Assembly (NCBI GenBank): GCA_009711765.1
Contig: VEND01000122.1
Span: forward strand, 1 to 64,000
From: Bacillota bacterium
GTDB taxonomy: Bacteria > Bacillota > Clostridia > Tissierellales > MES13
Direction: 5' to 3'
Length of the DNA: 64,000 bases
Of the stretch, positions 19,735-31,296 are shown in pieces. A program made the translations under genes and the position numbers. Below the pieces are notes generated by a model that saw nothing but the letters and a program-made list of their open reading frames with translations, had not been told where the DNA came from and searched no databases. The first letter of the stretch is position 1. The number at the start of each line of letters is the position of its first letter.

Positions 19735-20610
19735 CTAATACCTCCTATTATTTTTTATCTCATGTAAGAATTTTATATAATTATTATATCTATCTTTACT
19801 AATTTGCCCCTCTTCTAGTGCCTCTTTAACTGCACATTTGGGTTCTTTATGATGTTTACATCCTGTAAATTTACACATGTTTTTATATTCATAAATTTCT
19901 TTAAAAAAGTAATCTAAATTATCCTCATCAGCAAAATTTATATTAAGCGAACTAAAACCTGGTGTATCTACAACCCATCCCCCAATATCTAATTCTAATA
20001 AATTGGCACTTCTGGTTGTATGTTTGCCCCTATTAGTTTTTTCACTTATTTCTCCTGTTTTTAAACTTAGATTAGGTTGAACTGAATTTAATAAAGTAGA
20101 TTTACCTACCCCTGATGGACCCGCAAATACACTTATTTTATTTTTCAAAATTTCTTTAAGACTTTCAGTATTTATTTCATTCTTACCATTTGTAGTAATA
20201 ACTTTATATCCTGCTAAATCATAATTTTTTTTAATATAGTTCATTTCTTCTTTAGAGCCTAGATCTATTTTGTTTATGCATATAATTATATCTATATTTT
20301 CATTCTCTGCCATCATTAAAAACCTATCTAATAACCATAAGTTTGGATCAGGTTTTTTAAGAGCAAATACAATTACTGCTTGGTCTATATTGGCAACTGG
20401 AGGACGTATTAAAACATTTTTTCTATTTTCTATTTCTTCTATAACTCCTTTATTGTCTTCGTGGGTTAACTTAACTTTAACCCTATCACCAACTAAAGGT
20501 TTGATTTTTTTATTTCTAAACTTTCCTCGAGCTTTACACTCAATTATAGAACTATCTGTTTTAACATAATAAAATCCACCTATCCCTTTTATGATTATAC
20601 CTTCAAGCAT
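19735..20610 (-). CDS. rsgA: ribosome small subunit-dependent GTPase A
   Basis: Circularly permuted GTPase: NKIDL, GPSGVGKST, DTPGF; C-terminal Zn motif. Confidence 0.96.
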   Translation of the reverse strand: MLEGIIIKGIGGFYYVKTDSSIIECKARGKFRNKKIKPLVGDRVKVKLTHEDNKGVIEEIENRKNVLIRPPVANIDQAVIVFALKKPDPNLWLLDRFLMMAENENIDIIICINKIDLGSKEEMNYIKKNYDLAGYKVITTNGKNEINTESLKEILKNKISVFAGPSGVGKSTLLNSVQPNLSLKTGEISEKTNRGKHTTRSANLLELDIGGWVVDTPGFSSLNINFADEDNLDYFFKEIYEYKNMCKFTGCKHHKEPKCAVKEALEEGQISKDRYNNYIKFLHEIKNNRRY

Positions 20611-22559
20611 TAATTATCCTCCTTGAAATTATACTCAACTTCATCCTTTTTTTCACCATTAAAATATACTATATACTTAACTGTTCCTTTTCCTGATATT
20701 GGTACCTTTATGCTTTCTTCATTGGATTTATGTTTTTTACTATATATTAATTCCTTCTTATCGTTTTGTTCTTTATATACATCTACTTTTACCTCTTTAT
20801 CATCATCTGGTAATTTAATAGTAAGTTCCACTGATGTATCATTAGGTTTATCTTTAGCTTCATTTTCTTTATTTTTATCACTTTCACTAGAACCTGTACT
20901 TATTTCTAAATTTATTGTTGTATTTTTCTCCACTTCTGTACCTACAGGATAACTCTGCCAACTTACAAGACCTTCAGGTATATCATTATTAGCCTTATAT
21001 TTAATTTCTCCAACTAAAAAACCTTTTGAAATTAACCGTCTTTTAGCATCCTGTTCTGTAAGTCCAACTAAATCAGGCATAGGAATATATTTCTTTTCTG
21101 GACCTGAACTAATTACATAATCTATTTCACTTCCCTTTTCTAACATCTCTTGAGGTGGAGGATTTTGCTTAATAACCACATCTATTGGATAATCATCGCT
21201 AGCTTCATATGTGATTTCTCCTTTTTTAAGCCCTACTTCACTTAATAAAATCTCTGCTTCGTTAGACATATTACCAACTAATTTAGGTGTTTTTACAAGA
21301 TCAGGACCTTCACTTACAACTACTCTTACAGTGGAGTCAACTTTTAAATTGGCTCCTAAAGGTTCACTTTGCTCTATAATATATCCTTTTTTAATAGTAT
21401 TACTATGCTTTCTATCCTCAATTTCTAATTTCAACCCTACTTTTTCAATATCTTTCGTTGCATTTTCAAGAGATTTACCTACTAAATTTGGTACTTTAAC
21501 TTCTTCTACTATTAAGTAATCCTTTACTATTAAATACCCACCAGCTATAACTCCTGTAAAAATTAAAGCAGCAACTATTGCAAAGATTGTAATAAGTTTT
21601 TTAGAATTATTTTTCTTATTCTTACCTTTTTCATTTTTTTTATCTTTTTTTTCTTTATTATCTATCATATCATCTTTAATAGCTGGTATAACTCTAGTTG
21701 GTGAATTGTTATAATCCTTAAACTCCACAATATCTTCATTAACAAATTGTTTTGCTTTTCTCAAATCCTTTAAAATTTCATCCGAACTATTATATCTTAA
21801 ACTTTGATCTTTTTTAACAGCTTTTCTAACAATATTGTCTATACTTTTAGGAATATTTTTATCTATTTCCCCCGGTGGTATTATATCTTCTTGTATATGT
21901 TTTAAAGCAATTGATATTGGGCTTTCACCCTCAAAAGGTACTCTGCCAGTAAGCATTTCATACATTACTATACCTAGTGAGTATATATCAGATTTTGCAT
22001 CTGTATATCCGCCTCTAGCTTGTTCTGGTGAGAAATAATGTACAGAACCTATAACATTACTTGTATTTGTTACAGTTGATGTAGAAGCTGCCCTTGCTAT
22101 CCCAAAATCTGTAACTTTTATTCTGCCATCATCTGTAACCATAATATTATGTGGCTTTATGTCTCTATGAACTATATGGTTTTCATGGGCATGATTTAAA
22201 GCCTCTGCTATTTCTATTGCTATATTTATTACCCTCTTAGGTGATAGTTTTCCCTTTTCTCTTATAAGTTTTTTTAATGTTTTTCCTTTTACGTATTCCA
22301 TAACTATATAATAAACATTATCTTCAGAGCCTACATCATAAATATTAACTATATTATGATGGGAAAGACTAGCTGCTGATTGTGATTCTCGTCTAAATTT
22401 ATTAATAAACTCCTCATCATTAGTAAATTCAGGTCTCAGTATTTTAATTGCTACATATCTATTTAATAAACGGCATTTAGCTTTATATACAAATGCCATT
22501 CCGCCGCCACCAATTTTTTCAACAATTTCATATCTATTACCTAAAATTTTTCCTATCAT
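20610..22559 (-). CDS. prkC: Stk1/PrkC-type Ser/Thr kinase with PASTA repeats
   Basis: GGGGMAFVYKA, HRDIKPHNIM, DFGIARA; TM; three PASTA repeats. Confidence 0.96.
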   Translation of the reverse strand: MIGKILGNRYEIVEKIGGGGMAFVYKAKCRLLNRYVAIKILRPEFTNDEEFINKFRRESQSAASLSHHNIVNIYDVGSEDNVYYIVMEYVKGKTLKKLIREKGKLSPKRVINIAIEIAEALNHAHENHIVHRDIKPHNIMVTDDGRIKVTDFGIARAASTSTVTNTSNVIGSVHYFSPEQARGGYTDAKSDIYSLGIVMYEMLTGRVPFEGESPISIALKHIQEDIIPPGEIDKNIPKSIDNIVRKAVKKDQSLRYNSSDEILKDLRKAKQFVNEDIVEFKDYNNSPTRVIPAIKDDMIDNKEKKDKKNEKGKNKKNNSKKLITIFAIVAALIFTGVIAGGYLIVKDYLIVEEVKVPNLVGKSLENATKDIEKVGLKLEIEDRKHSNTIKKGYIIEQSEPLGANLKVDSTVRVVVSEGPDLVKTPKLVGNMSNEAEILLSEVGLKKGEITYEASDDYPIDVVIKQNPPPQEMLEKGSEIDYVISSGPEKKYIPMPDLVGLTEQDAKRRLISKGFLVGEIKYKANNDIPEGLVSWQSYPVGTEVEKNTTINLEISTGSSESDKNKENEAKDKPNDTSVELTIKLPDDDKEVKVDVYKEQNDKKELIYSKKHKSNEESIKVPISGKGTVKYIVYFNGEKKDEVEYNFKEDN

Positions 22560-22574
22560 ATTCTCACCTCTTTT

Positions 22575-23309
22575 CTACTTAATTTTTATAAGCATTACTG
22601 TTGTATTATCTGAACCACCCAGTCTATTAGCTGTCGTTGTCAGTGCTTTACTCGCTTTTTCAATATTTTTATTTTTTAATATTATCTCTGTAATTTCTTT
22701 ATCACTAACCATATTAGTAAGTCCATCTGTACAAAGCATAATTATATCATCTTCTTTAATTTCTCTACTTAAAATATCAACTTTTAAATCTTTATCTGTC
22801 CCTAAAGCTCTAGTAATTATATTCTTTTGAGGATGATTTATTGCTTCTTCTTCAGTAATACTACCATTTCTAACTAACTCAGCCACTAAAGAATGGTCGT
22901 GGGTTAATTGTTTTAATGATTTTTCTCTTAATAAATAAGCTCTACTATCTCCCACATGCCCTACAAATATTTCTTCTTTAGTTAAATACACCATAGTAAT
23001 AGTAGTCCCCATACCATTACATTTTTCGTTATTAAGTGAATGTGCTAAAATTGCTTCATTAGCTTTGTTTAAAGAATCATTTATAAATTTGGGCGTAGTT
23101 ATTAATCCATTTATTAAATCCTCTTTGTTATCATATAAATATTTTTTTATTATGTCTATAGCGAGAGAACTTGCTATCTCTCCTGCATTATGTCCCCCCA
23201 TGCCATCTGCGACAGCAAATAAAGGTAGGGCTTCTATGTTTGAACAAAAGTAAGAATCTTGGTTTATATCTCTTATCTTTCCTACATCGGAACTTACACC
23301 TATTTTCAT
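22575..23309 (-). CDS. prpC: PP2C-family Ser/Thr phosphatase
   Basis: DVGKIRDINQDS, ADGMGGHNAGE, GDSRAYL; adjacent to prkC. Confidence 0.95.
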   Translation of the reverse strand: MKIGVSSDVGKIRDINQDSYFCSNIEALPLFAVADGMGGHNAGEIASSLAIDIIKKYLYDNKEDLINGLITTPKFINDSLNKANEAILAHSLNNEKCNGMGTTITMVYLTKEEIFVGHVGDSRAYLLREKSLKQLTHDHSLVAELVRNGSITEEEAINHPQKNIITRALGTDKDLKVDILSREIKEDDIIMLCTDGLTNMVSDKEITEIILKNKNIEKASKALTTTANRLGGSDNTTVMLIKIK

Positions 23310-23327
23310 ACTAACCCCCCAATAATG

Positions 23328-24371
23328 TTAATTATCTTTATTTCTTAAATAGTCTCTTCTAAGTTGACCACATGCAGCATTAATATCTGATCCCTTTTCT
23401 TTTCTAACAGTTGCATTTATTCCTTTATCTAAAAGTATGTTTTTAAACTTTACTACATTTTCATTGTTAGATTTATTAAAATTAGTTTCCTTAATATCAT
23501 TAAGTGGTATTAAATTAACATGGGCTAAAAGACCACTAATAATCTCTGCTATTTTATTTGCATCTTTTTTCCTATCATTTACTCCTTCAATTAACGTATA
23601 CTCAAAACTTATTCTTCTATTAGTCTTTTGTATATAATATTTACAAGCATTTATTAATTCTTCTATATTATATTTTTTTGCAATAGGTATAATTTTCTTT
23701 CTTTCATCATTAAATGGAGAATGTAGCGAAATAGATAATGTAATAGGTATATTCTCATTTGCTAATTCATAAATCTTTCCCACAACACCACAGGTTGATA
23801 ATGTAATATGTCTAAAACCTATATTATGTCCCTCTTTAGAATTTATCATTTTTAAAAACTTAAGAACATTTTCATAATTATCAAGGGGTTCTCCACTTCC
23901 CATTAATACTATATTACTCACATTGATATTTAAATCCCTTTCAATCTGATAAACTTGGTCTAGGATTTCTCCTGCTGTAAGATTTCTTATTAACCCTTCT
24001 TTAGTAGACGCACAAAATTCACACCCCATTCTACATCCTACCTGTGTAGATAAACAAAGTGTGACTCCATGTTTATGTTTCATCATAACACTTTCTATTA
24101 TATTTTTATCCTTTAATAAAAATAAGTACTTCTTTGTTTTATCACACTTAGAGTCTAACCTTTTTAAAATAGTAATATTAGATATTTCATAATCTTTTTC
24201 TAGCTTGTCCCTTAAATCCTTTGATAATACAGTAATATCACTAATGAAACTTATATTCTTTTGATGTATCCATTTATACATTTGTTTAGCTCTAAAAGAT
24301 TTTTCATTTAAACTAATAAAAATATCTTCTAGTTCACTCAAAGTTTTATCTTTTAAATTTATCTTACTCAA
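23328..24371 (-). CDS. rlmN: 23S rRNA (adenine(2503)-C(2))-methyltransferase
   Basis: Radical SAM CRMGCEFCAS, MGSGEPLDN, C-terminal NAACGQLR. Confidence 0.97.
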   Translation of the reverse strand: MSKINLKDKTLSELEDIFISLNEKSFRAKQMYKWIHQKNISFISDITVLSKDLRDKLEKDYEISNITILKRLDSKCDKTKKYLFLLKDKNIIESVMMKHKHGVTLCLSTQVGCRMGCEFCASTKEGLIRNLTAGEILDQVYQIERDLNINVSNIVLMGSGEPLDNYENVLKFLKMINSKEGHNIGFRHITLSTCGVVGKIYELANENIPITLSISLHSPFNDERKKIIPIAKKYNIEELINACKYYIQKTNRRISFEYTLIEGVNDRKKDANKIAEIISGLLAHVNLIPLNDIKETNFNKSNNENVVKFKNILLDKGINATVRKEKGSDINAACGQLRRDYLRNKDN

Positions 24372-24434
24372 ATTATCACTCCTGTATTGTTCTAATACTT
24401 TTTTATTATATCATATTAATAAGTTTAGCTGTAA

Positions 24435-25763
24435 TTATAATTTTTTAAGTTTTGCAATGAAAAATCCATCTGTTGAATGTATATTAGGATACATTTGTAA
24501 ATAACCCTTAGTAGTACTTTCATCTATATTTACTAAATTAGAAAATGATTCTAACTTGTAATTTTGTTTTTCTTTAATAAAAGTATTAATTAACTCTAAA
24601 TTTTCTTTGTTTTCAATAGTACATGTACTATATATTAAAGTTCCACCAGTTTTTAAATATTTACTAGCATTTATCAATATATCCTTTTGTAATTTAACCA
24701 ATTTTTCAATTTCATCTTTTCTTTTTGTCCACTTAATATCAGGCTTTCTTCTGATTAAACCTAAACCTGAGCAAGGGGCATCTACTAAACAATAATCCAC
24801 TTTTTCTAAAAGATTTTCATCAAGTTTACTACCATTAAATATTTCGGTTTCAATTATATCTATACCTAATCTTTTAGAATTTTCATTAATTAAATTAACT
24901 TTATGTTCATATATATCTCTTGCAATAACTTTTCCATTATTATTCATCTTTTGAGCTATATGAGTAGCTTTTCCTCCTGGTGCACTGCACACATCAAGTA
25001 CTAAACTATTTTCCTTTGGATTCATTATTTGAGCTACTAACATTGAACTTTCATCTTGTATTGTAAAAAAACCCTTCTTAAACTCCTCTAAATCTGTAAT
25101 CCTTGAAGGATTATTAATTATTATTCCATCTAATGCATATTTTGTTTCCTTGACATCAAAACCTTCATTTTTTAGTTTATCCATTAAACTCTCTTTACTT
25201 ACTTTCAATGTATTAACCCTTATATTTAAATGTGGTTTTGTATTATTTTTTTCTAATAGTTCCTTTGTAAATTTAAATCCAAATTCATTTAACCACTTTT
25301 TTACCATCCATTCAGGATGAGAGTATTTAATTGATAAATATTTTATTTTATTACTTATTTTAGGTTCCCTTACTTTCTCTTTATTTCTAGCTATATTTCT
25401 AAGTACACCATTAACAAATCCAAATGTTCCTTTGTGACTAACAATTTTCGCTAATTTAACAGATTCGTTACAGGCTGCACTATCTGGGATTTTATCCATA
25501 AAAACAATTTGATAAACTCCCAATCTTAAAATCTGAAGAATTTTTGGTGAAATTTTTTTAAATTTAAGTTTAGAATATTTCTTAATTACCCAATCTATAT
25601 AAAGTTTATTTTCTAAAACTCCATAAACTAATTCTCTAATAAATGCTTCATCAAGTTTTTCTATACCTTTAGTGTTTCTTTGGATAGATATATTAGAATA
25701 TGCTTTTTTTTCATTTATCTCAAATAATATTTTATATGCTTTCAATCTTGTATTATAACTCAT
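24435..25763 (-). CDS. rsmB: 16S rRNA (cytosine(967)-C(5))-methyltransferase
   Basis: NusB-like N-domain; DVCSAPGGKATHIA, DAPCSGLG, STCT. Confidence 0.96.
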   Translation of the reverse strand: MSYNTRLKAYKILFEINEKKAYSNISIQRNTKGIEKLDEAFIRELVYGVLENKLYIDWVIKKYSKLKFKKISPKILQILRLGVYQIVFMDKIPDSAACNESVKLAKIVSHKGTFGFVNGVLRNIARNKEKVREPKISNKIKYLSIKYSHPEWMVKKWLNEFGFKFTKELLEKNNTKPHLNIRVNTLKVSKESLMDKLKNEGFDVKETKYALDGIIINNPSRITDLEEFKKGFFTIQDESSMLVAQIMNPKENSLVLDVCSAPGGKATHIAQKMNNNGKVIARDIYEHKVNLINENSKRLGIDIIETEIFNGSKLDENLLEKVDYCLVDAPCSGLGLIRRKPDIKWTKRKDEIEKLVKLQKDILINASKYLKTGGTLIYSTCTIENKENLELINTFIKEKQNYKLESFSNLVNIDESTTKGYLQMYPNIHSTDGFFIAKLKKL

Positions 25764-25810
25764 AAAATTACCCCCAATTATAAAATGAAAATAAAGGGGT
25801 TTTATCCCCT

Positions 25811-26494
25811 TTAGTCTTCTCTATTACTTAATAATATTAGCCTTATAAGTTGCGCTATACCAACTAATGTAGCCGCAACATATGTAAGTGCTGCAGCATT
25901 TAATACTTTCTTTGCAGGTTTTATTTCACTACTTGATAATAACCCATTTTCTAATTGAGCCAAGGCTCTATTACTTGCATTAAACTCAACAGGTAAAGTT
26001 ATTATTTGAAAGGCTACTACTGCTGCATAAAGTATTACACCCACCTTTATGAAACTCGGTGCAATAAATAAGCCTATAAACACTAAAGGCCATGCTAATC
26101 TTGATCCAAAACCTGCTATAGGCGCTATATTATTTCTTAATATTAATGGATAATAACCATTCGCATGTTGTATAGCATGCCCAACTTCGTGGGCTGCTAC
26201 TCCTACTGATGCAACTGATGATCCATTATATACTTGACTTGAAAGTCTTAAAACCTTTTTTCTAGGATCATAATGATCTGATAAATGTCCTCTTACATGC
26301 TCAATTCTTACATCATTTAAACCATTTCTATCTAAAATATACTTTGCTATTTCAGCACCTGTATAACCTGATTTACTCCTAACATTTAAATATTTATTGA
26401 ATGTTGTTTTTACCTTTCCTTGAGCATACATTGAAAATAATATTGCTGGTATTAAAATTATTATCTCAGGTCCAAACAATCCAAAGGGATACAT
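25811..26494 (-). CDS. zinc metallopeptidase (YugP family)
   Basis: VAAHEVGHAIQHA motif, multi-TM. Confidence 0.94.
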   Translation of the reverse strand: MYPFGLFGPEIIILIPAILFSMYAQGKVKTTFNKYLNVRSKSGYTGAEIAKYILDRNGLNDVRIEHVRGHLSDHYDPRKKVLRLSSQVYNGSSVASVGVAAHEVGHAIQHANGYYPLILRNNIAPIAGFGSRLAWPLVFIGLFIAPSFIKVGVILYAAVVAFQIITLPVEFNASNRALAQLENGLLSSSEIKPAKKVLNAAALTYVAATLVGIAQLIRLILLSNRED

Positions 26495-26495
26495 A

Positions 26496-27248
26496 CTAAT
26501 CCTCCTCTAAAAAAAATTTAATTGCATCTTCTAACTTGTCTATATTAACTCTAGTATTAAAACAGGGCCCATTAGGTCTTTCATTAACAACACCTAAAAC
26601 TGGTAAAACCTTAGCATCATTAATTCCACTTGTTAAATCCCTTTCACAAGCAACTGCTATTATTGCTTTAGGTTTGTATTTTTTTATCCAAGCCCTTGCA
26701 AGTGTACCTCCAGTTGCAACTACACATTTGACATTATACTTATTACATAAACCTAATATATCTTTTATATTACACTTTCCACATAATCTACAGTTTTCTA
26801 TATTATTAGTTATTTTATATTGACATTTTGAATATTGAAGACAATGGGGAAGTAATATTAATATTTCATTACTTCTTACCTTTATATCTTTTGCTAAAAT
26901 CATTAAATTATTTATCTTAGTAAAAACTCTCCTTATACTGTCTATATCTAATTGTAATAACTTAGATACATTTATTAACAAAGGATAAAAAAACGATAGG
27001 AATCTTTTAAAAATTTTATAATTCAACTTTGAAATTTCCCTACTTTTTACTAATTTAATTAAAATAATTATATTCCATATGAAAAATAAAACTATACATC
27101 CAATAATCAAAGATATAAAAATTATAAAAAACCTCATTAAATTCATACCACTACTTAAACTAATATAAAAACCTATAAAAGATATGAGTGATAATAACAT
27201 CATTAATAATATATTCACTATAATAAAATTTAGCTTATCTCTTTTCAT
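26496..27248 (-). CDS. DUF116 domain-containing membrane protein
   Basis: N-terminal TMs, LPHCLQ, CRLCGKC, AVACERDL motifs. Confidence 0.88.
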   Translation of the reverse strand: MKRDKLNFIIVNILLMMLLSLISFIGFYISLSSGMNLMRFFIIFISLIIGCIVLFFIWNIIILIKLVKSREISKLNYKIFKRFLSFFYPLLINVSKLLQLDIDSIRRVFTKINNLMILAKDIKVRSNEILILLPHCLQYSKCQYKITNNIENCRLCGKCNIKDILGLCNKYNVKCVVATGGTLARAWIKKYKPKAIIAVACERDLTSGINDAKVLPVLGVVNERPNGPCFNTRVNIDKLEDAIKFFLEED

Positions 27249-27274
27249 CTAAAATCACATCCAATAGCCTATGA

Positions 27275-28201
27275 TTAACCTAAAATAATATTAGTTTCTA
27301 TTTCATTTCCCCTTAAATAATCTTTAACCTTCATCGGTCTTTTTCCTGGGAATTGTATCTTTTTGATAATAATACTTCCATCTTTTACAGAAACATATAT
27401 ACCTTCATCATCAACTTTAACTATTTCTCCATTTGTTCCTTTCACTTCATTCCCTATATCAACTTTATAGATTTTCATTTTTTTACCTTTATAATGGGTA
27501 TAAGCACAAGGCCAAGGGTTAGTTCCCCTAACTAGATTTTTAATTGTTCTTTTAGATTTATTCCAATCTATTTTTCCTAGATTTTTATCCATCATAGGTG
27601 CATAACTTGAATTTTCATCATCTTGAGGTGTCCTTTTTACTTCTCCTCTATCTATAATATCAAGGGTCTTTATAAGTAAATTTGCACCTAAGTTCATCAA
27701 TTTATCATGTATAACTCCTGCAGTATCATTTTCTTTAATAGCTATTTCTTCTTTTAAAATCATATCACCTGTATCTAATCCTTCTTCCATATACATGGTT
27801 GTAACACCTGTTTTATCTTCACCATTAATTACTACCCAATTAATAGGTGCTGCTCCTCTATAATAAGGCAGTAACGAAGCGTGCACATTAATACACCCTT
27901 CTTTAGGTATATCTAAAATATCTTTTCTTAAAATCTGTCCATATGCAACAACAACAATAACATCTGGATCATATTTTTTTATCCTTTCAATATTTTCTTT
28001 TAGATTAATATTTTCAGGTTGAAAAACTTCTATTCCTAAATCTAAAGCCTTTTGTTTTACAGGAGTTGGTGTTAATTTCTTTCCTCTTCCTTTTTTTCTA
28101 TCTGGTTGAGTAACTACTAAAGATACGTTATATCCATTTTTATATATTGAATTTAAAGTAGGTACTGCAAAATCTGGAGTCCCCATAAATACAATGTTCA
28201 T
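27275..28201 (-). CDS. fmt: methionyl-tRNA formyltransferase
   Basis: FMGTPDFAVPTL, NVHASLLPYYRGAAPI. Confidence 0.97.
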   Translation of the reverse strand: MNIVFMGTPDFAVPTLNSIYKNGYNVSLVVTQPDRKKGRGKKLTPTPVKQKALDLGIEVFQPENINLKENIERIKKYDPDVIVVVAYGQILRKDILDIPKEGCINVHASLLPYYRGAAPINWVVINGEDKTGVTTMYMEEGLDTGDMILKEEIAIKENDTAGVIHDKLMNLGANLLIKTLDIIDRGEVKRTPQDDENSSYAPMMDKNLGKIDWNKSKRTIKNLVRGTNPWPCAYTHYKGKKMKIYKVDIGNEVKGTNGEIVKVDDEGIYVSVKDGSIIIKKIQFPGKRPMKVKDYLRGNEIETNIILG

Positions 28202-28210
28202 ATAATCCCC

Positions 28211-28654
28211 CTATTCTTGTATCACTTTATCTATATATAATATTCCTTCAAGATGGTCTATTTCATGACATAAAACTCTAGCTAAAAGTCCTTCTCCTTC
28301 GATTAGTTTCTCATCTCCATTAATATCTTGATATTTAACCTTTACTTTTTTTGGTCTTTTTACCTTTCCAGACTTATCTGGAACACTTAAGCATCCTTCT
28401 ACATCAATCTCTTCTCCTTCTGTGTGTATAATCATAGGATTAATTAATTTTATAGCACCTTCTCCTATATCTATAACTACTAATTTTTTAAGTATACCAA
28501 CTTGAGGAGCTGCTAAACCTACACCTTCTTCTTTATGCATTGTTTCTTCCATGTCATTTAGTAATGTCTTTACTCTATCACTTATATTATCAACATTTCT
28601 AGATTTTTTTCTTAAGATTGGATCTCCTTCATATCTTAGTTTTCTTATTGCCAT
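28211..28654 (-). CDS. def: peptide deformylase
   Basis: [25 protein letters not shown]. Confidence 0.97.
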   Translation of the reverse strand: MAIRKLRYEGDPILRKKSRNVDNISDRVKTLLNDMEETMHKEEGVGLAAPQVGILKKLVVIDIGEGAIKLINPMIIHTEGEEIDVEGCLSVPDKSGKVKRPKKVKVKYQDINGDEKLIEGEGLLARVLCHEIDHLEGILYIDKVIQE

Positions 28655-28666
28655 AAGGCTTCCCTC

Positions 28667-31141
28667 CTAAATTATTGATATTGGATTTATATCTAAATTA
28701 AATTTTATACTTTTATTATTTTCATTATTTTCAACACATATAGAATATACTATATCTTTTAATATACTTATATTTCCATTATCACATTTAATTAATATCT
28801 GCCATCTATACTTACCCTTTATTTTCATTATTGGGGCAGGATTAGGCCCCATTATATCATCTTGGTTAAATTGCATTTTAATTTTTTCTATATTATTAAT
28901 TATTTCTTTATAAGTTTCTTTTGAAGTTTTTATTACATTACGTTCTTTTATACCCGAAATAACAATATTTATTAAATTTTTAAATGGAGGATAGTCAAAT
29001 TCCTCTCTTAGTAATATTTCATTTTTATAAAAATCTTTGTAATTATGATCTTTTGCCATTTGTATACTAAAATGATCTGGCTCATATGTTTGTACTATAA
29101 CTTTACCTTCATTATCACCTCGTCCAGCCCTACCTGCAACTTGTGTGATCAATTGAAACGTCCTTTCTGATGATCTATAATCAGGTAAATTTAATGAAAT
29201 ATCTGCAGCAATAACCCCTACTAAAGTTACATTTGGAAAATCTAGTCCCTTAGAAATCATTTGGGTTCCAATTAAAATGTCTGCATTACCCTCTTTGAAT
29301 TTATTTAATATTCTTTCATGACTTCCTTTTTTAGAAGTTGTGTCTACATCCATCCTTAAAACTTTAGCTGTATCAAATGTTTCTTTAACCATCTCTTCTA
29401 CTCTCTGAGTACCTATACCAAAATATTTTATATACTTACTCCCACATTCAGGGCAAACCTTAGGTGGTTTAACTGCCAATCCACAGTAATGACATATTAA
29501 TGAATTTTTATTTCTATGATATGTCAAAGAAATATCGCATTCTCTACATTTAAGTACATGACCACATTCTCTACAGGATATAAAGGTAGAAAAACCTCTT
29601 CTATTTAAAAATAATATGGTTTGTTTGCCTATCTTTAGATTATCTTTAATTGCCTCATATAACTTTTTGCTGAATATGGATTTATTCCCGCTTTTAAGTT
29701 CTTCCTTCATATCTATTACATCAACTTCTGGCATCTTTTTTTTATTGACTCTATTATTAAGCTCTAATAATTTAATATCTTTCTTTAAAGCTTCATAGTA
29801 GGTATTAATAGAAGGAGTTGCTGATCCTAAAAGTAAAGATGCACCTTCTAATTCACACCTTTTTTTAGCTACCTCTATAGTATCATATTTTGGACTCATA
29901 CTAGACTTATAACTAGATTCATGTTCTTCATCTATAACTATTAATCCTAAATTTTTAAATGGTGCAAATATAGCTGATCTTGCCCCAACAACAATATTAA
30001 CTTCCCCTTCTTTTATTTTTCGCCATTCATCATACCTTTCACCTAGTGATAACCGACTATGAAGGACAGCTACATCATCTCCAAACCTCCCTATAAATCT
30101 ATCTAAAGTTTGGGGGGTTAATGATATTTCAGGTACTAATACTATACTCTGCTTTTTTAAGTTTAACATCTTTTCTATTAATTGCAAATAGATTTCAGTT
30201 TTTCCACTACCGGTTACTCCATGTAATAGAAATTTATTGTGTCTTTTATTTTTTATATCTGAATTTATAGTATCAAAACACTTTCTTTGATCATATTGTA
30301 ATTTATGTTTATAACTCTTTTTAATTTCTTTTGTTACAGGATTTCTTTTAACTTCCCTTTCATAAATTTTTATAATACCTTTATTTTCTAAGGATTTTGC
30401 TGATTGTAAATTAGAATTAGTAATACTTAATAATTTATTTAATTTAATATTATTATTCTTTTTTAGATATTTTAATATTTCTATCTGTTTATAAGCTCTT
30501 TTATTAATATTAATTTCTTCTTTATTACTAGATATAAGCTTTACAAACCTCTCATATCTTTTATCTATTTTATTATCTACACGACTTTTTGTTTTTATAA
30601 TGTTTTTCTTTTTTAATGATTTTATACTACTATTTATATTGTTTAATTTTAAGTTTTTTCTTATTGTATTAAATTCACTTTCCCCATTATTTAATAAGTA
30701 TTTAACTATTTTCTTTTGATTTTCTGAATTAATACTATCTAAAATCATTTTATCAATTTTATTTAAAGATATATATTTATTTACTTTATTAGATATTCCC
30801 GTAGGTAACATTGTTCTGAATACATCGATATATTGAGCAAGATACTTATATTTCATCCACATCCCTAAATTTATCATATTTTTAGAAAGTACAGGTTTAT
30901 TATCTACTATTTTTTTTATACCTTTTACTTTGTTTATATCTATATTTATTTCTTCTTTAAATCCAATAACTATTCCTTCTAAAAGTTTATTTCCAAATCC
31001 AAAGGGTACTAATACCCTCATTCCTTCTTTTAAAGTATCCTTTTTAGTATCAGGTATCTTATAGGTGTAAATTCTATCTGTTTTTGTACTTCTATTATCT
31101 ACTATTACTTCTGCAAATTCTTTTTTAAACATTTCATTCAC
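28667..31141 (-). CDS. priA: primosomal protein N' (replication restart helicase)
   Basis: HGVTGSGKTEIYLQ, DEEHESSYK, four CxxC Zn motifs, GTQMISKGLDFPN. Confidence 0.97.
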   Translation of the reverse strand: MNEMFKKEFAEVIVDNRSTKTDRIYTYKIPDTKKDTLKEGMRVLVPFGFGNKLLEGIVIGFKEEINIDINKVKGIKKIVDNKPVLSKNMINLGMWMKYKYLAQYIDVFRTMLPTGISNKVNKYISLNKIDKMILDSINSENQKKIVKYLLNNGESEFNTIRKNLKLNNINSSIKSLKKKNIIKTKSRVDNKIDKRYERFVKLISSNKEEININKRAYKQIEILKYLKKNNNIKLNKLLSITNSNLQSAKSLENKGIIKIYEREVKRNPVTKEIKKSYKHKLQYDQRKCFDTINSDIKNKRHNKFLLHGVTGSGKTEIYLQLIEKMLNLKKQSIVLVPEISLTPQTLDRFIGRFGDDVAVLHSRLSLGERYDEWRKIKEGEVNIVVGARSAIFAPFKNLGLIVIDEEHESSYKSSMSPKYDTIEVAKKRCELEGASLLLGSATPSINTYYEALKKDIKLLELNNRVNKKKMPEVDVIDMKEELKSGNKSIFSKKLYEAIKDNLKIGKQTILFLNRRGFSTFISCRECGHVLKCRECDISLTYHRNKNSLICHYCGLAVKPPKVCPECGSKYIKYFGIGTQRVEEMVKETFDTAKVLRMDVDTTSKKGSHERILNKFKEGNADILIGTQMISKGLDFPNVTLVGVIAADISLNLPDYRSSERTFQLITQVAGRAGRGDNEGKVIVQTYEPDHFSIQMAKDHNYKDFYKNEILLREEFDYPPFKNLINIVISGIKERNVIKTSKETYKEIINNIEKIKMQFNQDDIMGPNPAPIMKIKGKYRWQILIKCDNGNISILKDIVYSICVENNENNKSIKFNLDINPISII

Positions 31142-31296
31142 CTTTCAACTTAAGCTATTATTATTATAGCATATAATACAAATAACATCTTTAATTAATA
31201 GTAATCATTAATAAGTCCAAACTTTTCTACTACATATGATAAATAAAAGCCAGATAAATAGTTAACCTACTATTTATCTAGCTCATTATAAAGAAA